NCBI GenBank assembly: GCA_947000775.1
Contig: CAMQGK010000559.1
Coordinates: forward strand, 1,110,001 to 1,174,000
Direction of reading: 5' to 3'
DNA from: Pterois miles
Lineage: Eukaryota; Chordata; Actinopteri; Perciformes; Scorpaenidae
Length of the DNA stretch: 64,000 nucleotides
The position numbers were made by a program, and so were the translations under genes. Shown here in pieces: positions 11,601-23,105 of the stretch (within the stretch, counting starts at the first letter, position 1; every line of letters begins with the position of its first letter). The notes below the pieces were generated by a model. The model ran no database searches. It was not told the DNA's origin and worked only from the letters and a program-made list of their open reading frames with translations.

Positions 11601-14600
11601 AAAAACAACAACGTTACCCTTTAACAAAATGCAATAAAAATAACGTGCAAATTAGCATTTGGAACATACCGTATGTCTTTGAAGTTTAATGCTGTGAAGG
11701 TCAAAAGCTCTACTTGTCACTGAAGGAAGGGAGCAGAGCCCTGTGGGTAATGACGTTGGGCCCTCATGGTGTCACAGGGAATCAAGGTTTTATTTCAATA
11801 TTGCATTTAAATCTGGTGGGTGATTCATTTCTTATCAATGCCTTTCAGTGTAACAAAATGAGCATGATAAATCCCTCCGTTACCCTCAAAAGGCCTTGTG
11901 GCTAAAAACACATCAGGGTTGTAAATGACTCTGAGACCTTGTTGTAGCCCAGAAGGAGCCCACTGAGAAATAGGATTGGTCAGCATTTAATTTAAATAAA
12001 ATAACCTCTGTTAAAGTTTAACTTATAAGCCTCTTATTTAGAACAACAGCCAACCCACATAATAAATATTAATCCTCATTTCTGGTTGACAGGCTGAATG
12101 ATGAGTCTCGACGGCTGTTTGAGGAGCTCGGGAGCACTGCAGTGAAGGAGCTGGCCTTCAGAGACAGCTGGGTGTTCGTTGGAGCCAAGGGCATCGAGAA
12201 TAAGAGTCCCTTTGAGCAGGTATGTTACTATCAATGCTGGACGGAGGCTGAAAGGGTAGAAATCAACAGCTCATTTGATGTGACACTGATTTGCTTGCAG
12301 TTCACTGTTAATAGATGTCATAAAAAAATAAATTCTGCCTGTGTCATCAAATAAAGTACAATACACTGACTCACCAATGTCATAAAGATTAGTTTTCTCA
12401 GTGATATACGATAGAATAAAGAGGAGATATAGCCGTGTACCAATATCACAGGAGAGAGTCTCTTAATATTGATGATAGCGTACACTGTAGATAAGAGACG
12501 GTTACAATGGAATTACGTTGCTAAGCAACAGCTTGGGTCCATGTTTCCCTCCTTTAAGCTTATGTTATTCACACACTGACAGCGTCTGAAATCTCACACT
12601 ATGCACTACATACCCAGTATTTGTACTATCGTTCAACATGCTTTTGTGTGAATAAAAAGTAGTTTGTATCTTTTCGGACGCAGTAATTTACGTTGTCACA
12701 TCCAGAGCGCCTTCCTGCTGGTTGGAGACATGTAACATGGTAACCCGTGACAACCTCATGACCAAAACAATGGTTTGGAAAAATCGTAATGTCTGAACTA
12801 ATTTAAAAAATTTATTATGCCTAGCAAAGTGGAATCTTATACTTACACTTAAATCGAAGCGTTATTGATGTTACAGAGCAGTCCGTCAACGTCTGTTATG
12901 AACGTTGACGTCACTACTGCATTGCATTATGGGATATTTATGTCGCTTGCAGTGTCCAGCATTACATATTGTAATATTTCAGAGTCATACTAAGGTATCG
13001 GACTAGGGCTATCCTCCGCCAAAGAAATTCTTAGTCGACTAACACTTTGTCAGCTAACCGATTAGTTGATTTAATGGACATATTTGTAAAACTGATTTCC
13101 TCCACAAAGAATCACACAAAAGCACCACTTTAAATCTTGTGTTTACCACACAAGTTTCTAATATAGGAAATAAGTCATTCAGCATGAAAAAGAATAAAAA
13201 AAATGACTGATGTTGTAAACAAACATCTGCTGATGCCTCTGGACTCGTCATCAGTGATGTTCCTGGAATCACTGAGTGTTTTGGGTCTTTCAACATGATA
13301 CACCCTCCTCCAGGTGACCCAGCTGGGGCTGATCAGACCCCAGCTTGTGTCCAGATGGATAGCAACTCTGACTCCATGGTTCTCCTCTTTGGAGCCACAG
13401 CCATCTTGAGGCCCTCTCTGCAGATGGCTCTCCTCTTCCTCTCTCCTTTGATCCCCATACTACTGAGGGCCCTGGCCAGGGGACTGGCCGCGAATCCCCC
13501 GCATCCAGCTTCCTGTGGGAGAAGCTTCGATTTCCATCGAGCCTGATGGCGTTTGTCTGGGGAGTTGGAAAGGATCCTAGTAACGGAGCATTGTCTCTGC
13601 TTTCTGAACAGCTTCCCCTGCCCTCCACTTCCTACCAGTCCTCACTTGGATACCTGCTTTCGCCACCTTCAGATCACTTGAGTCTCTGTACTTTACCACT
13701 TGTCGGGTTCGTGTTACCTTGAATTCCTCCTCCAAGGAATTGAAGGGCAGTTGCAGTTTGTTGTTGTGTCCCTAGAGTGCAGTGCTGCTCAGGATCTTTG
13801 GCAGCCCCAGCTATCTCCTGATGTGGTTGCTGAGCCTCCTTTCTAAGGTCTCAACTGTAGAGATCGGGACTTCATAGACAAGGCAGGGCCACAGGATCCT
13901 GGGAGGAATGGCGTGCTGATGGACCCAGGCTTTATACCAACCAGGTAGTCCGGACTTGTCCACAGCTTTCAGCCATCATCCAACTCAGTGCAAGTTGACT
14001 GGATGGTTGCTGCTTACCGCAGAGTGTTTTCAAAATACTTAGCCAAACTCTTGACTGGCTTCTTTGTGATGGTTGGGATGGGCTGTGCCTGTGATATTAA
14101 ACCAGAACTGTCCTCCACCTTGCCTTTTCTCAGCACCATAGATCTTGATTTGGCTGGTTTGAAGCGCACCCTGGCCCACTCCACCAGCTTTTCAAACCCC
14201 TGAAGAATCCACCAGCAGCCTGGGACTGATTCTGAGGTGACTGTGAGATCATCCATGAAAGCACTGATGGGTGGTTGTTGTTGAGTGGATTTCAGTCTGG
14301 GCCCTCTGCACTTGCTTCAGTGTACTTAGTGAGCGTGTTGATGGCTAGAGAGAACAGCATCACAGAGATGGTACGCCCTATGATGATGCCGATCTTTACC
14401 TTGTGCCAGCTTGATGTTATTGCTCCAGAAGAGACCCTAATTCTGGAGTTAATGTAGTAATCAGCAGTGAGGTCTCTGGTCCTGCTGGGGACGTGATGGT
14501 TGGTGTGAGCTGCACCAGCTTGTGTGGAATGAAGCCATATGCATTCTCCAGGTTGAGCCACAACACAAACAGGTTGCCCTTGTTCCCTCAGGCCTCCCTG

Positions 14601-15996
14601 ATGTGCTATGTCACCACACCTGTGTGTTCAAAGTAGCCTGGCATCCCAGAAATGCCACCCTACTTGACTAATCTCTTGATGTAGATGTTCTTTGACAGGT
14701 AGGTTGATTGAACACAGCCTTATGACCTTTGCCTCGACACACAGCAGGGAGATGATGTGAAACTGGCCTATTTGGGTGGACTTTTCTCCCTTAGGGATCC
14801 ACAGCCTTTTAGCCACTCTCCACTGTTCTGGGATCTTCCCACTTCTCCAGAAGACTCGCAGGATTTTCTGCAGATGCAGCAGGAGTTTGGGGGAGTTCTT
14901 GTACACTTGATATGAAGTGCCACTTGGTCCTGGAGCAGAGCTTGCCCTTGCTTTGCAGACGACCTGCTGACTTCCTTCAGCATTAGCTCTGACAGATCAA
15001 ACAGCACTTCTGGTTCAGGGGTTCTACTGGGATGTTTCACTCTCCCAGCTCCTGCTCTCATTTAACTAAAGAAACCTTAATCGACTAAGAAAAAAACAAC
15101 CGATTAGCGTACCGATCGAGTAAGATAGAGCAGCCTTAAATCGGACATACTAAATAATCCCACATTGTTTTAGCATACTAAGTTCCTTGTTAGTGTGGAA
15201 TTTTGGATGCAACCATACAATACAACAGGAAATAAACTGGGACACAGTTCGAATATTTTACATTTACAACTGTAAATATCGTAATAAATTAAATCCAACA
15301 TATTGCCATATTAAATAACCATCCCACCTCTAAATGTGATGAACACATGCTTCCAGCCTTGTACACCTGTTTATATTTACAGTTACATGGTAACGCATGC
15401 AGTTAAAAACAGGCTTACGTGAAAACTTACGGTGACTATTGGAGAGTCCCATCCTGATCCCAGTCTGATTTGTTGACACCGGGGCTGTGCATTAGTAAGA
15501 ATCTGGCGATACGATACGTCTCATGGTACGGGGGTTACAATTCAATATATTGTGATACTCTCAGCAAGGTGATAAATTGCCATTTTTTAAAAAACAAATT
15601 CTTGTAAAACTGTCATAGTATAAAGAACACACCACCATAAGCATAAAATCTGAGTTAAAAAAAAATTAAGACAAAAAAAATATATTTTTTTAATGCGATC
15701 AGAGCAGTGGGATCTGCATTTGCATTTATGACAGTCCCTGTGACATCAAACATCCTAGCACTACTTTGAGAGGGTAAATAGACTGAGTTAATCTTTGCAT
15801 ATAAACTCTTATTTAAAAATCAATGTTTTTTAGAATCAATAGAGTATCTGCAGTATTCTTGGCACCAGTTTTGTTGACCCATGGTTGTTCCCTTTAGCGT
15901 ATGAAGAACAGTAAGAGCAGCAACAAGTATGAAGGTTGGCCCGAGTCTCTGGAGATGGATGGCTGTATTCCTCTGCGGCTGCCTCTGGAAGGATAA
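8677..15996 (+). CDS. fam3a: FAM3A, FAM3 (ILEI/PANDER) family secreted protein
   Basis: Exons: 8677-8708 (ATG at 8696), 8837-8944, 9263-9286, 9396-9522, 9858-9916, 10034-10084, 10202-10286, 12093-12219, 15898-15996. The coding total is 693 nt: 230 residues plus stop, the same length as human FAM3A, with all phases matching. MRLTGPLRAVAV mirrors the human MRLAGPLR start and leads into a hydrophobic signal or anchor segment at about residues 8-28. The FAM3/ILEI domain follows: YKCGLSAPCPPKHLAFR, SGAANVIGPKICLED, VGRGLNIALVNG, DLLKFLRPLHEGTLVFVAS, RDSWVFVGAKGI, then NKYEGWPE and a final GCIP. The conserved cysteines of the fold (KCG, PCP, KICL, GCIP) are present. FAM3 proteins are secreted globular cytokine-like factors; FAM3A has also been linked to mitochondria and ATP metabolism. 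The last intron is about 3.7 kb and packed with nested transposons. Confidence 0.95.
10779..11620. mobile_element. 842-bp TTAA-flanked DNA element (Kolobok/piggyBac-like MITE)
   Basis: Flanked by TTAA at 10775-10778 and 11621-11624. The ends form a long imperfect inverted repeat of about 55 bp: both read inward as TTAAAGGGTA, then a T-rich stretch, AACCTG-ACCCTAT and TTCC-ATGTTT. No transposase ORF. Lies in the fam3a intron before exon 8. Confidence 0.7.
13004..15138. mobile_element. hAT-like element carrying a LINE insertion
   Basis: Begins TAGGGCTATCC and ends GCAGCCTTA. It is flanked by TATCGGAC (12996-13003) and AATCGGAC (15139-15146), an 8-bp duplication with one mismatch, as expected of hAT elements. 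Both ends carry TAGTCGACTAA / CCGATTAG phrases. The centre is occupied by a LINE fragment. Confidence 0.6.
13290..15062 (-). pseudogene. Degenerate LINE (non-LTR) reverse transcriptase fragment
   Basis: Broken reading frames on the minus strand line up as one decayed reverse transcriptase. Order: upstream segment (SGKIPEQWRVAKRLWIPKG, then IGQFHIISLL) at about 14628-14906; RVSSGAITSSWHKVKIGIII, then a frame starting MAQPGECIW, at 14292-14561; the palm motif A-F-M-D-D-L-T-V at about 14250; MVLRKGKV and PTITKKPVKSLAKYFENTLR to 14014; then a C-terminal tail near 13290-13628. Several frameshifts and stops make it non-functional. Recognised as a common fish non-LTR retrotransposon family; the exact clade is not assigned. 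No endonuclease domain is seen, so it is probably truncated at the 5' end. Confidence 0.75.
15480..15640. mobile_element. hAT-like element fragment
   Basis: Contains GGGGCTGTGCATTAGTAAG, then GGCGATACGATACGTCTCAT and a phrase (TTCAATATATTGTGATAC) typical of a widespread fish hAT repeat. Only the left end is clear; it lies just before the last fam3a exon. Confidence 0.4.
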
Positions 15997-17055
15997 TACA
16001 GCCTGGTCCTCCCTCGCATGGTGGAGTTGCAGCAGTAGATCAAAATGAACGTTAAAAAAATCCAGGGAATGGCTGAATGACTGAAACCACCCAAGATGTG
16101 GGCATTTCATTTCCACTCTCGTGGTCAGAGGCATGAGTTGACTGCAGAGATTGCTGAGACTTTTATTTAAAATTGCTGGAACTTATAGAGGATTTGTGCA
16201 TTAAGCTTTGTGAGCCACTTTTGAGCCGAGGTAATGTAGGAACAAGGAAAACGTTTGTGTCAGGTTACAAGAAATTTGAGAGGCCAAATGTTTGATGACC
16301 AAAGTGTAACAGCGACATGTGAATGAATGCAGCAGGAGTAGGTCTTCCAAAGCCAGTGTGGGAAACAAATATATTTCCTCTCTGCTAGACTACCTATAGA
16401 GTGTCACGACATTTGATCTTCAGCAGGCAGAAGACACACCTAACTGGAAACCTAATCCACGTCAGCATAAGAAAATCATTTGAGGTACACTAGATGTTTA
16501 AATGTCCTACTAAGTAACAGGTATGTGGGCAGATTTTATATTTGAATCCGTTAATATATTTTCATCCTGTGATACATATTTCAGTGATATTGTTATGCCT
16601 AATGTTAGCTGCCATTGTTTCCTTAGAACTTGATGCACTGCAGTTATTGCTTGCCACGTGTTTACAAATATCTGGGCCTAGGTCATTTTCCTCTGATATA
16701 ACTATTTATTTTAATACTTAATTAGAAAACACAACGATCCATAGTGTGGGTTCGTCATAATACTGCCTGCCAGTGGTTTTAATGAAGCATCCTCCAAATT
16801 GTGTACTTTGATAAATGTGTGCTTGTGTGTGTCGTTTATTTTATGTTTAATGTATCCGCATCATTGAAGCCTAACAATGAAGGAAATATATAGAAATAAA
16901 AATATTATTTTATATGTATGGTTAGAAGTCAGTTTTAGATGTTTTTTGTCTGGATCATGTTATCTCAAAGTGTAAAGATTTTTCTACAAAGCATCACAGT
17001 CTGTCTTTATATTGTGATTATATGCTGATGAATAAAATTGTCTGATAATTTATAC
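15997..17055 (+). other. fam3a: fam3a 3' UTR with candidate polyadenylation signals
   Basis: Non-coding sequence after the fam3a stop. AATAAA hexamers occur at 16895-16900 and 17031-17036; the second is followed about 25 bases later by a T-rich stretch, as expected of a poly(A) site. The exact 3' end is not determined. Confidence 0.5.
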
Positions 17056-18268
17056 AAGTTTTTTTTTTTTCCTTTGGGTTCTGAGTCAACTGGCATACTT
17101 GAAGAAATTCACCAGAGGGCGACAAAAGTCTCTCCGGGGTTACTCGGTTCATTCTGCTCAAGGCATTTGTTTCTCTAAGCAGCAGATGCCGTGATGGTGA
17201 TAGTAATCGCTGCAGACTGACCGTAGAACCGAGGGACAGTCCGGGTTTGACGGTTAATTCAGTGACAGCACAGAATCAGGACACACACACGTGGTGCAAC
17301 ATGATAATGTCATAAAAACACGATCAGTTTCATTGTTCCATTGACATGTGTCATGGAGCCTTCACGTGTCGTCAGAATAATCGTGATTTCGCATTGTAGC
17401 CTATATTTAAGAATGAGTTCAGTGTACTTAAGCACTGTGGGTTAAGTGATGTTCAAAGGGAGAGGCACGAACATTATTGAGGTAGAATAACAATGTAGTT
17501 TAACCTTAACCTTACATATTTACTAATTTTTAGCGGTCGTTATGTCCCATTTAAGATAATGTTCACACATTATTTCTGTCTTGAGAATGTAAGTCACAGC
17601 ATAAAAACGAGCATTGACTATAGGTAGAGGTACTAAATAAATAGTATTTTTAGTTTGCGGAGGCTAATTTGGTTTCATAGCCTCTCACAAGGAAAATATA
17701 AAACAAATAAAAATTTTAAAAAGTAAATACGGTAACTGAGTATTTTTACATTATTGTATTTCTACTTTGACTTTGACACAGTAGAAATTAGTGGTGGAAG
17801 AAGTACTTTTACTTGATTAAAAGTAGCAATACTACTGAAAATATTCTGTTACAAGTAAAAGGCCAGCATTCAAAAGTAAAAACACTCATTATGTCCCTTT
17901 TCATAACCATATTACTGCATTATAATTTGTGATGCATTGAAGTGTTCACTTTAGTGTTGGTAAATTAAATTTACATACATTAATTGTTATTTCATTATTC
18001 TTATTAATTCATTTTACACTTTTTCTTTTTACTTCATAAATGCGTTAGTTGTTTTATATGTTGTATTGATCTGCAAAGTAACTAAAGTTGTCAAATAAAT
18101 GTAGTGGAGTATAAAAGTATGTTTCCCTCTGAAATGTAGTTGTGTAGAAGTATAATGTAGCTTAAAATACAAATACTCATTTAAAATACAAGTACCTCAA
18201 AATTGTACGTAAGTGCAGTACTTGAGTGTAGATGAAAAACGGTTGAATGCTCGTTCAGGTTTAACGAT
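17056..18268. other. fam3a-wnk3 intergenic spacer
   Basis: AT-rich sequence between the probable fam3a end and the wnk3 GC-rich leader. It contains one recognisable transposon remnant (17789-18229). No gene is seen. Confidence 0.5.
17789..18229. mobile_element. Non-autonomous DNA transposon remnant (TAGTGGTGGAAGAAGTAC type)
   Basis: Left end TAGTGGTGGAAGAAGTAC and an internal right half with AAGTACCTCAAAATTGTAC and CAGTACTTGAGTGTA. This is a familiar fish repeat layout with the terminal right end missing. It abuts the wnk3 GC-rich leader. Confidence 0.55.
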
Positions 18269-18269
18269 A

Positions 18270-18972
18270 GCGTGTCGAAGCTGAAGCTTACGAGGTTCAT
18301 TTGAACGCAGCATTAAAGCCAAATAGCAAGCCGTTGGTATAAACATGCGGCAACACCGCCATCTTGTGGCGGAGCGGGATAACTGTCGGGTTTGATCGTC
18401 CTCGGGATGATGAGGAGCCCTGTGGCAAGTGAGAACAGGCGGGCACAGCGCGCTCAGCACACACGCGAACCTGCTGAAGGCCGTCGGAGCCGTGCGTTGT
18501 AAATTATGTACATAAGTTACTGATATTAGTCGGGTGCACATGAATGGCCGGCCGCGCAACTCGGAGCCGTTGAACCGAGCAGCGAGTGTGAAAACGTGTA
18601 ACCCAGCCAACATCGCCTGGACTGGAACACCAAGTGCTGCCCGTCTCTCACGGACCGAGGCTCGACGACTCCGGTGGGGGATTTTCAAACCGACAACACC
18701 GCAGCAACGCGTAGAAAACGTAAAGCGAGACGACAAACGGACTTTTTTTCTAAAGCCTTTTTTTTTGTAAATGTATTTTTTCCCAGCGGGTGTAAAAATA
18801 ATTTTATAGACATAAGTGTAAATAACGTTTGTTATATAAAAATAAAGCTACAGGAATAATAAGAAATCCAGTTATCAGTGAGTTAGCTAGCTAACTGTTA
18901 GCTACCTGGGCTGAGCAGCTAGTTTTTTAAATAAAGATACTGCTGGACCGACGAGCTACTATGATCCATTCG
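18270..18972 (+). promoter_or_regulatory. wnk3: Probable wnk3 promoter and non-coding first exon
   Basis: A GC- and CpG-rich island in an otherwise AT-rich region, ending at a canonical donor (TTCG|GTGAGTGA, donor at 18973). The next matching acceptor is at 29819, before the exon with the wnk3 start codon. The exact transcription start is not visible. A plus-strand ORF of 78 codons (18534-18770) lies inside and would be an upstream ORF if transcribed. The opposite-strand 179-codon ORF here looks like a GC-rich shadow. Confidence 0.5.
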
Positions 18973-19631
18973 GTGAGTGATGTTTGCTGTTATTTCCATT
19001 TCCAGTACAAATAGTAATGTTCATCATGTGCCCCCCTAGTGGAGCCTTATTATGTTGTCCAGTCTGTTTGAGCACTGCGAGAGCACTTATTAGGTATTTA
19101 TCCTCTCATATGGCTTCTGTATGAAATTATGCTGTGTGAAAACACTCCAGTCAAGTGCAGACCTGCAGGCAGACTGACTGACAGGCCCTCAGACAGCATG
19201 TAGCCCGTGATTTGAACGGTTCGCCTGTGCTTGTGACTGGAGGTTTTATGGTTTCTGATTCATGGTGGTGTCTCAGTCACTCTATGCTGTTGTCTTGTAT
19301 GATGACTGTACTTTGTGTCTTTCACCGTTTGCGTTTCTAAAGTCAGCTGAGCTCCCAGCCAGCCAATAGCTGTACTTCATGGGTGCCTGCACATCCAGGC
19401 ATCTCTGTGTCGTCTATGCTGTAGCCTATAAATAACATACATTAATTACATTTTGCTTCACTACTACATCACCAGTGGCATCGTGGGGTCTTTGCTCGAA
19501 GCGATGTTCACAGCACGTGTTAGAAAATCATCCTGTGAAAATGTATTAGAGAGAAAGTAGTAGAAATAGAAATTCAGTTGTTGTTGTATACTGTATCCAC
19601 AAATTATGTATAAGCATACCTCCTCCAAGCC

Positions 19632-19687
19632 TATATATATATATATATATATATATAGGGATCAGGATGTGTTTGTATACTATATAC

Positions 19688-19750
<63 letters not shown>
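19632..19750. repeat. Two (TA)n microsatellites
   Basis: TA runs at about 19632-19657 and 19689-19750, separated by about 30 bases, in wnk3 intron 1. Confidence 0.95.
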
Positions 19751-19753
<3 letters not shown>

Positions 19754-21647
19754 TTTTAATTCCTGTTTAAGTTTTGATCAATTTGTCTCTGCATTAAAAA
19801 GGTTTATACTTGACTTGTAATTAATGTAAATAATTCCTGTTAATTTGAAGATTTTTTTGCTGGTGTACAAATTATTATTTTAATAATAAACAACGATTCA
19901 CTAAATTTATATTTATGTGTTCCACTTTGCTACAGAGTTAGGAAAGCAATGTCAAGCCTGATGTTGCCTTACTCATAAAAGAAGTCAGGCAAACAGCTTA
20001 TTAATTAAACACTGGTATCGGATCGGTACCCGGTATCCGTCGATAGCTGCTGAATACTGTAATCAACAAATGATCCATAAAAGTTCAGAGAGCATTTTGC
20101 AGGAGGCTCAGTTGACGATATGAGCTCCAGCAGTAGAGAGCTACTTTAGTGATGTAATCCTGATTCATCATTGGCTGATTAAGGAGCCTCTCTCCCACCT
20201 GGATTAGAGGAATCCTCTGGTATGGGATGGTTGTGCTAGCTGAGAGGAATGAAAGCGAACAAATGGGGGGTTAGATAACACATATTCTCTCTCCCTCCCT
20301 TGCTGAACAGTACTCTGTGTGTGCTACCTACACTCTGCTCTCCCATGCTTGACCTGGATTGGACAAAAGTCCCTGTTGTGTTTTCAGCCTCGAGTTTCCC
20401 TAATGGGAAGAGAACAATCATTGTGTGTTTGATTCTTGCGGCCAGCATTAGATTCATCAGATTTCAAAACGCCGCCGCCTATAGACAGAAGATGCACAGG
20501 GAAGCAACATGTGCTGAACCAACTTGTGTAGGGGGAGTTTTAATTGCATTATCTTTTCTTGTGCATTTGCACATACACTGCTCTTAAATTACTGTGCTCT
20601 TGTTGGATGTAGAGTGCTTTTTTGTGTGGATGGTTTTTAAGATATGTTTATTTAGACATTAGCTTGTGGGTTCAATTTGTAGTGTTCCCTAGCTTGTCCT
20701 GAACATTGTAATTAATTGGGCCACATGCATCATCACAGTCTGAGCCTGGCAGCCTCCTGTTTTCCAATACGACAGCAGCACGGACATAGTCAGCTCTTAG
20801 GCTACACCTGCCACTTACAGTGATGTCTCCCGGTATGACTTCACGACAGAAGTCATGCCTGCTGGACGCAGCCTCGCTGAACAAACGTGGTCTTTGATTT
20901 TACCTGCCATGGTGGTCAACAGCTGAACCGCAGAGCTCAGATGTAGAGCTGTGGTCGTCAGAGCAGTTGCTGCTTGACACCAAGCCCATTTGTGTTTTGA
21001 CATGCACCAGCTCTCAGACCTTGAGTTGCCTCTGCTTCTCCCCACATCACTCAACCTCCATCTCCTCTCTACATCTCCGTGGGACTCATACTGAACTGGA
21101 AAAGACTGGATGTTGAATAATTATGTGTTCAAAAGTTATTGTTACATGCAGCTGTTGGTTTGGATTTGATGTCTAGTGGTCAACAGAGGGATAATATTCA
21201 AACCATTGTAGCTGGCAGTGGATGAAGAAACCTTTTGCTTATAATACACTTGTGCTCTCGTAACTTTACACCTGATGATACACCTGTATTAACTTATAAT
21301 TACAATGAGTTGGAAAGGTGCAATTTAACTAATGATTAGTCATTTCAATTAGGAAAAGTTATAACTAAACTTTTTAAACTAAAAAAAATAAAATGAATTT
21401 AAAAAACACAAAAATGTGGACTTTCTTGGTCAAAGCGGGTAGATTGAGCTCAGTCGCAAATTAAGATTTATTGATAAGAAATTTATGAAATCAGTCTGTC
21501 AGTGAACTTGAAACTAGGGCTGACGATTATTAATCCATCAGTTAGTCTGCTGATTGTTTTCTCAATCAATTGTTATATGTTAAACAAAAAAAGTCAGAAA
21601 ATATTGTAAAATGTCCATCACAATTTCCTGAACTCCAGGGTAACATC

Positions 21648-21992
21648 TAGAGCTGCAACAATGAACTGATTAATCGATTAGTTGTCAACTACAACTTATT
21701 ATATTATCACTACTATTTATTACTGATAAATCGGTTTGAGTAACTTTAAAAAAAAAAAAAAGAAGAAAAGTCAAAATTATCTGATTCCAGCTTCGTAAAT
21801 GTGAATAATTTCTGAGTAAACTGAATATTTTTGCATTGTGGACAAAACAAGACATTTGAAGACGTCATCTCGTCGTTTTGGGTAACACTGATCGACATGT
21901 ATCACCATTGTATAGACCAAACAACTAATCGATTAATCAAGAAAATAGCCGGCAGATTAATTGATGATGAAAAATAATTGTTCGTTGCTCTA
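21648..21992. mobile_element. 345-bp hAT non-autonomous element with perfect 8-bp TSD
   Basis: Termini TAGAGCTGCAAC and GTTGCTCTA. Flanked on both sides by GTAACATC (21640-21647 and 21993-22000). No transposase. Same family as 35767-36114. Confidence 0.8.
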
Positions 21993-22059
21993 GTAACATC
22001 TTCATATTGCTTGTTTTGTCCAACTAACGGTCCAAAACCAAACATATGCAGTTAACTAT

Positions 22060-22334
22060 CCCATCCATCCATCGTCAGTCGCCAGTCCATCGCAGGGCAC
22101 ATAGAGACAGACAACCATTCACACTCACATCCACACCTACGGGCAATTTAGAGTCATCAATTAACCTAAACAGCATGTCTTTGGACGGTGGGAGGAAGCC
22201 GGAGTACCCGGAGAAAACACACGCTTACACGGGAACATGCAAACTCCACACAGAAGAGTCCCAAGCCGGAATCGAACCTGCGACCCTCTTGCTGTGAGGC
22301 GAGAGTGCTAACCACTGCACCACCGTGCAGCCCC
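22060..22334 (-). mobile_element. tRNA-like SINE with target-site duplication
   Basis: On the minus strand it starts GGGGCTGCACGGTGGTGCAG and contains A-box-like TGGTGCAGTGGTTAGC and B-box-like GGTTCGATTCC, as in Pol III tRNA-type promoters. It ends in GATGGATGGATGGG. AGTTAACTAT flanks both sides (22050-22059 and 22335-22344), indicating retroposition. Assignment as a SINE is inference from these boxes; it is a very common fish repeat. Confidence 0.65.
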
Positions 22335-22614
22335 AGTTAACTATACCATTAGACCAAAAAGAAGCAAATCCACACATTGAGAAGCTCTAATCGTGGAATG
22401 TATGAAACACTGATTGATTATAAAAATATCTGACGATTAATTTTCTTTCCATCGACCAGTCCAATCATGATTTAAGGTACAACAGGTTTACATCCTGCTC
22501 TCCATCGGCCCTCTGCACCCAGTCTCGCTGTGACACTGGACGTACCTACGGAAACTATTCCTATGTTAATGTAATCACCTCATGTTTTTAACCCTTTCCA
22601 ACCACTAAAAGCAT

Positions 22615-23105
22615 TCCTCCTCTCCTCTCCTCTCCCCTCCCCTCCTCCTCCCCTCCCCTCCTCTCCTCCCCTCTCCTCTCCTCCTCTCCTCTCCTCCTCT
22701 CCCCTCCTCTCCTCTCCTCTCCTCTCCTCCTCTCCTCTCCTCCCTCCTCTCCCCCCTCCTCCCTCTCCTCTCCTCTCCTCTCCCCTCCCCTCCTCTCCTC
22801 CTCTCCTCTCCTCTCCTCTCCTCCTCCCTCCTCCTCTCCTCTCCTCTCCTCTCCTCCTCTCCTCCTCTCCTCCTCTCCTCTCCTCTCCTCCTCTCCTCCT
22901 CCTCTCCTCTCCTCTCCTTTCCTCCTCCTCCTCCTCTCCTCTCCTCTCCTCTCCTCTCCCCTCCTCTCCTCTCCCTCCTCTCCTCCTCTCCTCTCCTCTC
23001 CTCTCCTCTCCTCTCCTCTCCTTTCCCCTCCTCTCCTCTCCTCTCCTCTCCTCTCCTCTCCTCTCCTCTCCTCTCCCCTCCCTCCTCTCCTCTCCTCTCC
23101 TCTCT
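22615..23105. repeat. 491-bp pure pyrimidine tract (CTCCT/CCTCT)n
   Basis: Virtually uninterrupted C/T on the plus strand, made of CTCCT, CCTCT and CTCCC units. On the complement it reads as a 193-codon Arg/Glu/Gly ORF, which is an artefact. Such polypurine-polypyrimidine DNA can form triplex (H-DNA). It lies in wnk3 intron 1. Confidence 0.95.

Larger units (their letters stand above)
12582..15210. mobile_element. Older MITE interrupted by a hAT-like element
   Basis: The left end near 12582 reads GCGTCTGAAATCTCACACTA. The right end near 15210, reverse-complemented, reads GCATCCAAAATTCCACACTA. These are matching inverted termini. The body is split at 13003/15139 by a hAT-like insertion: sequence up to GGTATCGGAC resumes as AATCGGACATAC. 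Confidence 0.55.
21514..22480. mobile_element. Old hAT-like repeat split by two later insertions
   Basis: Starts near CTAGGGCTGACGATTATTAA. The internal phrases (AATGTCCATCACAATTTCCTG, then CTTGTTTTGTCCAACTAACG, then GAAGCTCTAATC and CTGACGATTAATTTTC) are the ordered pieces of a common fish hAT repeat. They are separated by the elements at 21648-21992 and 22060-22334. Confidence 0.55.

Noticed and set aside
18197..18736. 179-codon minus-strand ORF
   Set aside because: Runs antisense through the GC-rich wnk3 leader; composition-driven, with no recognisable domain.
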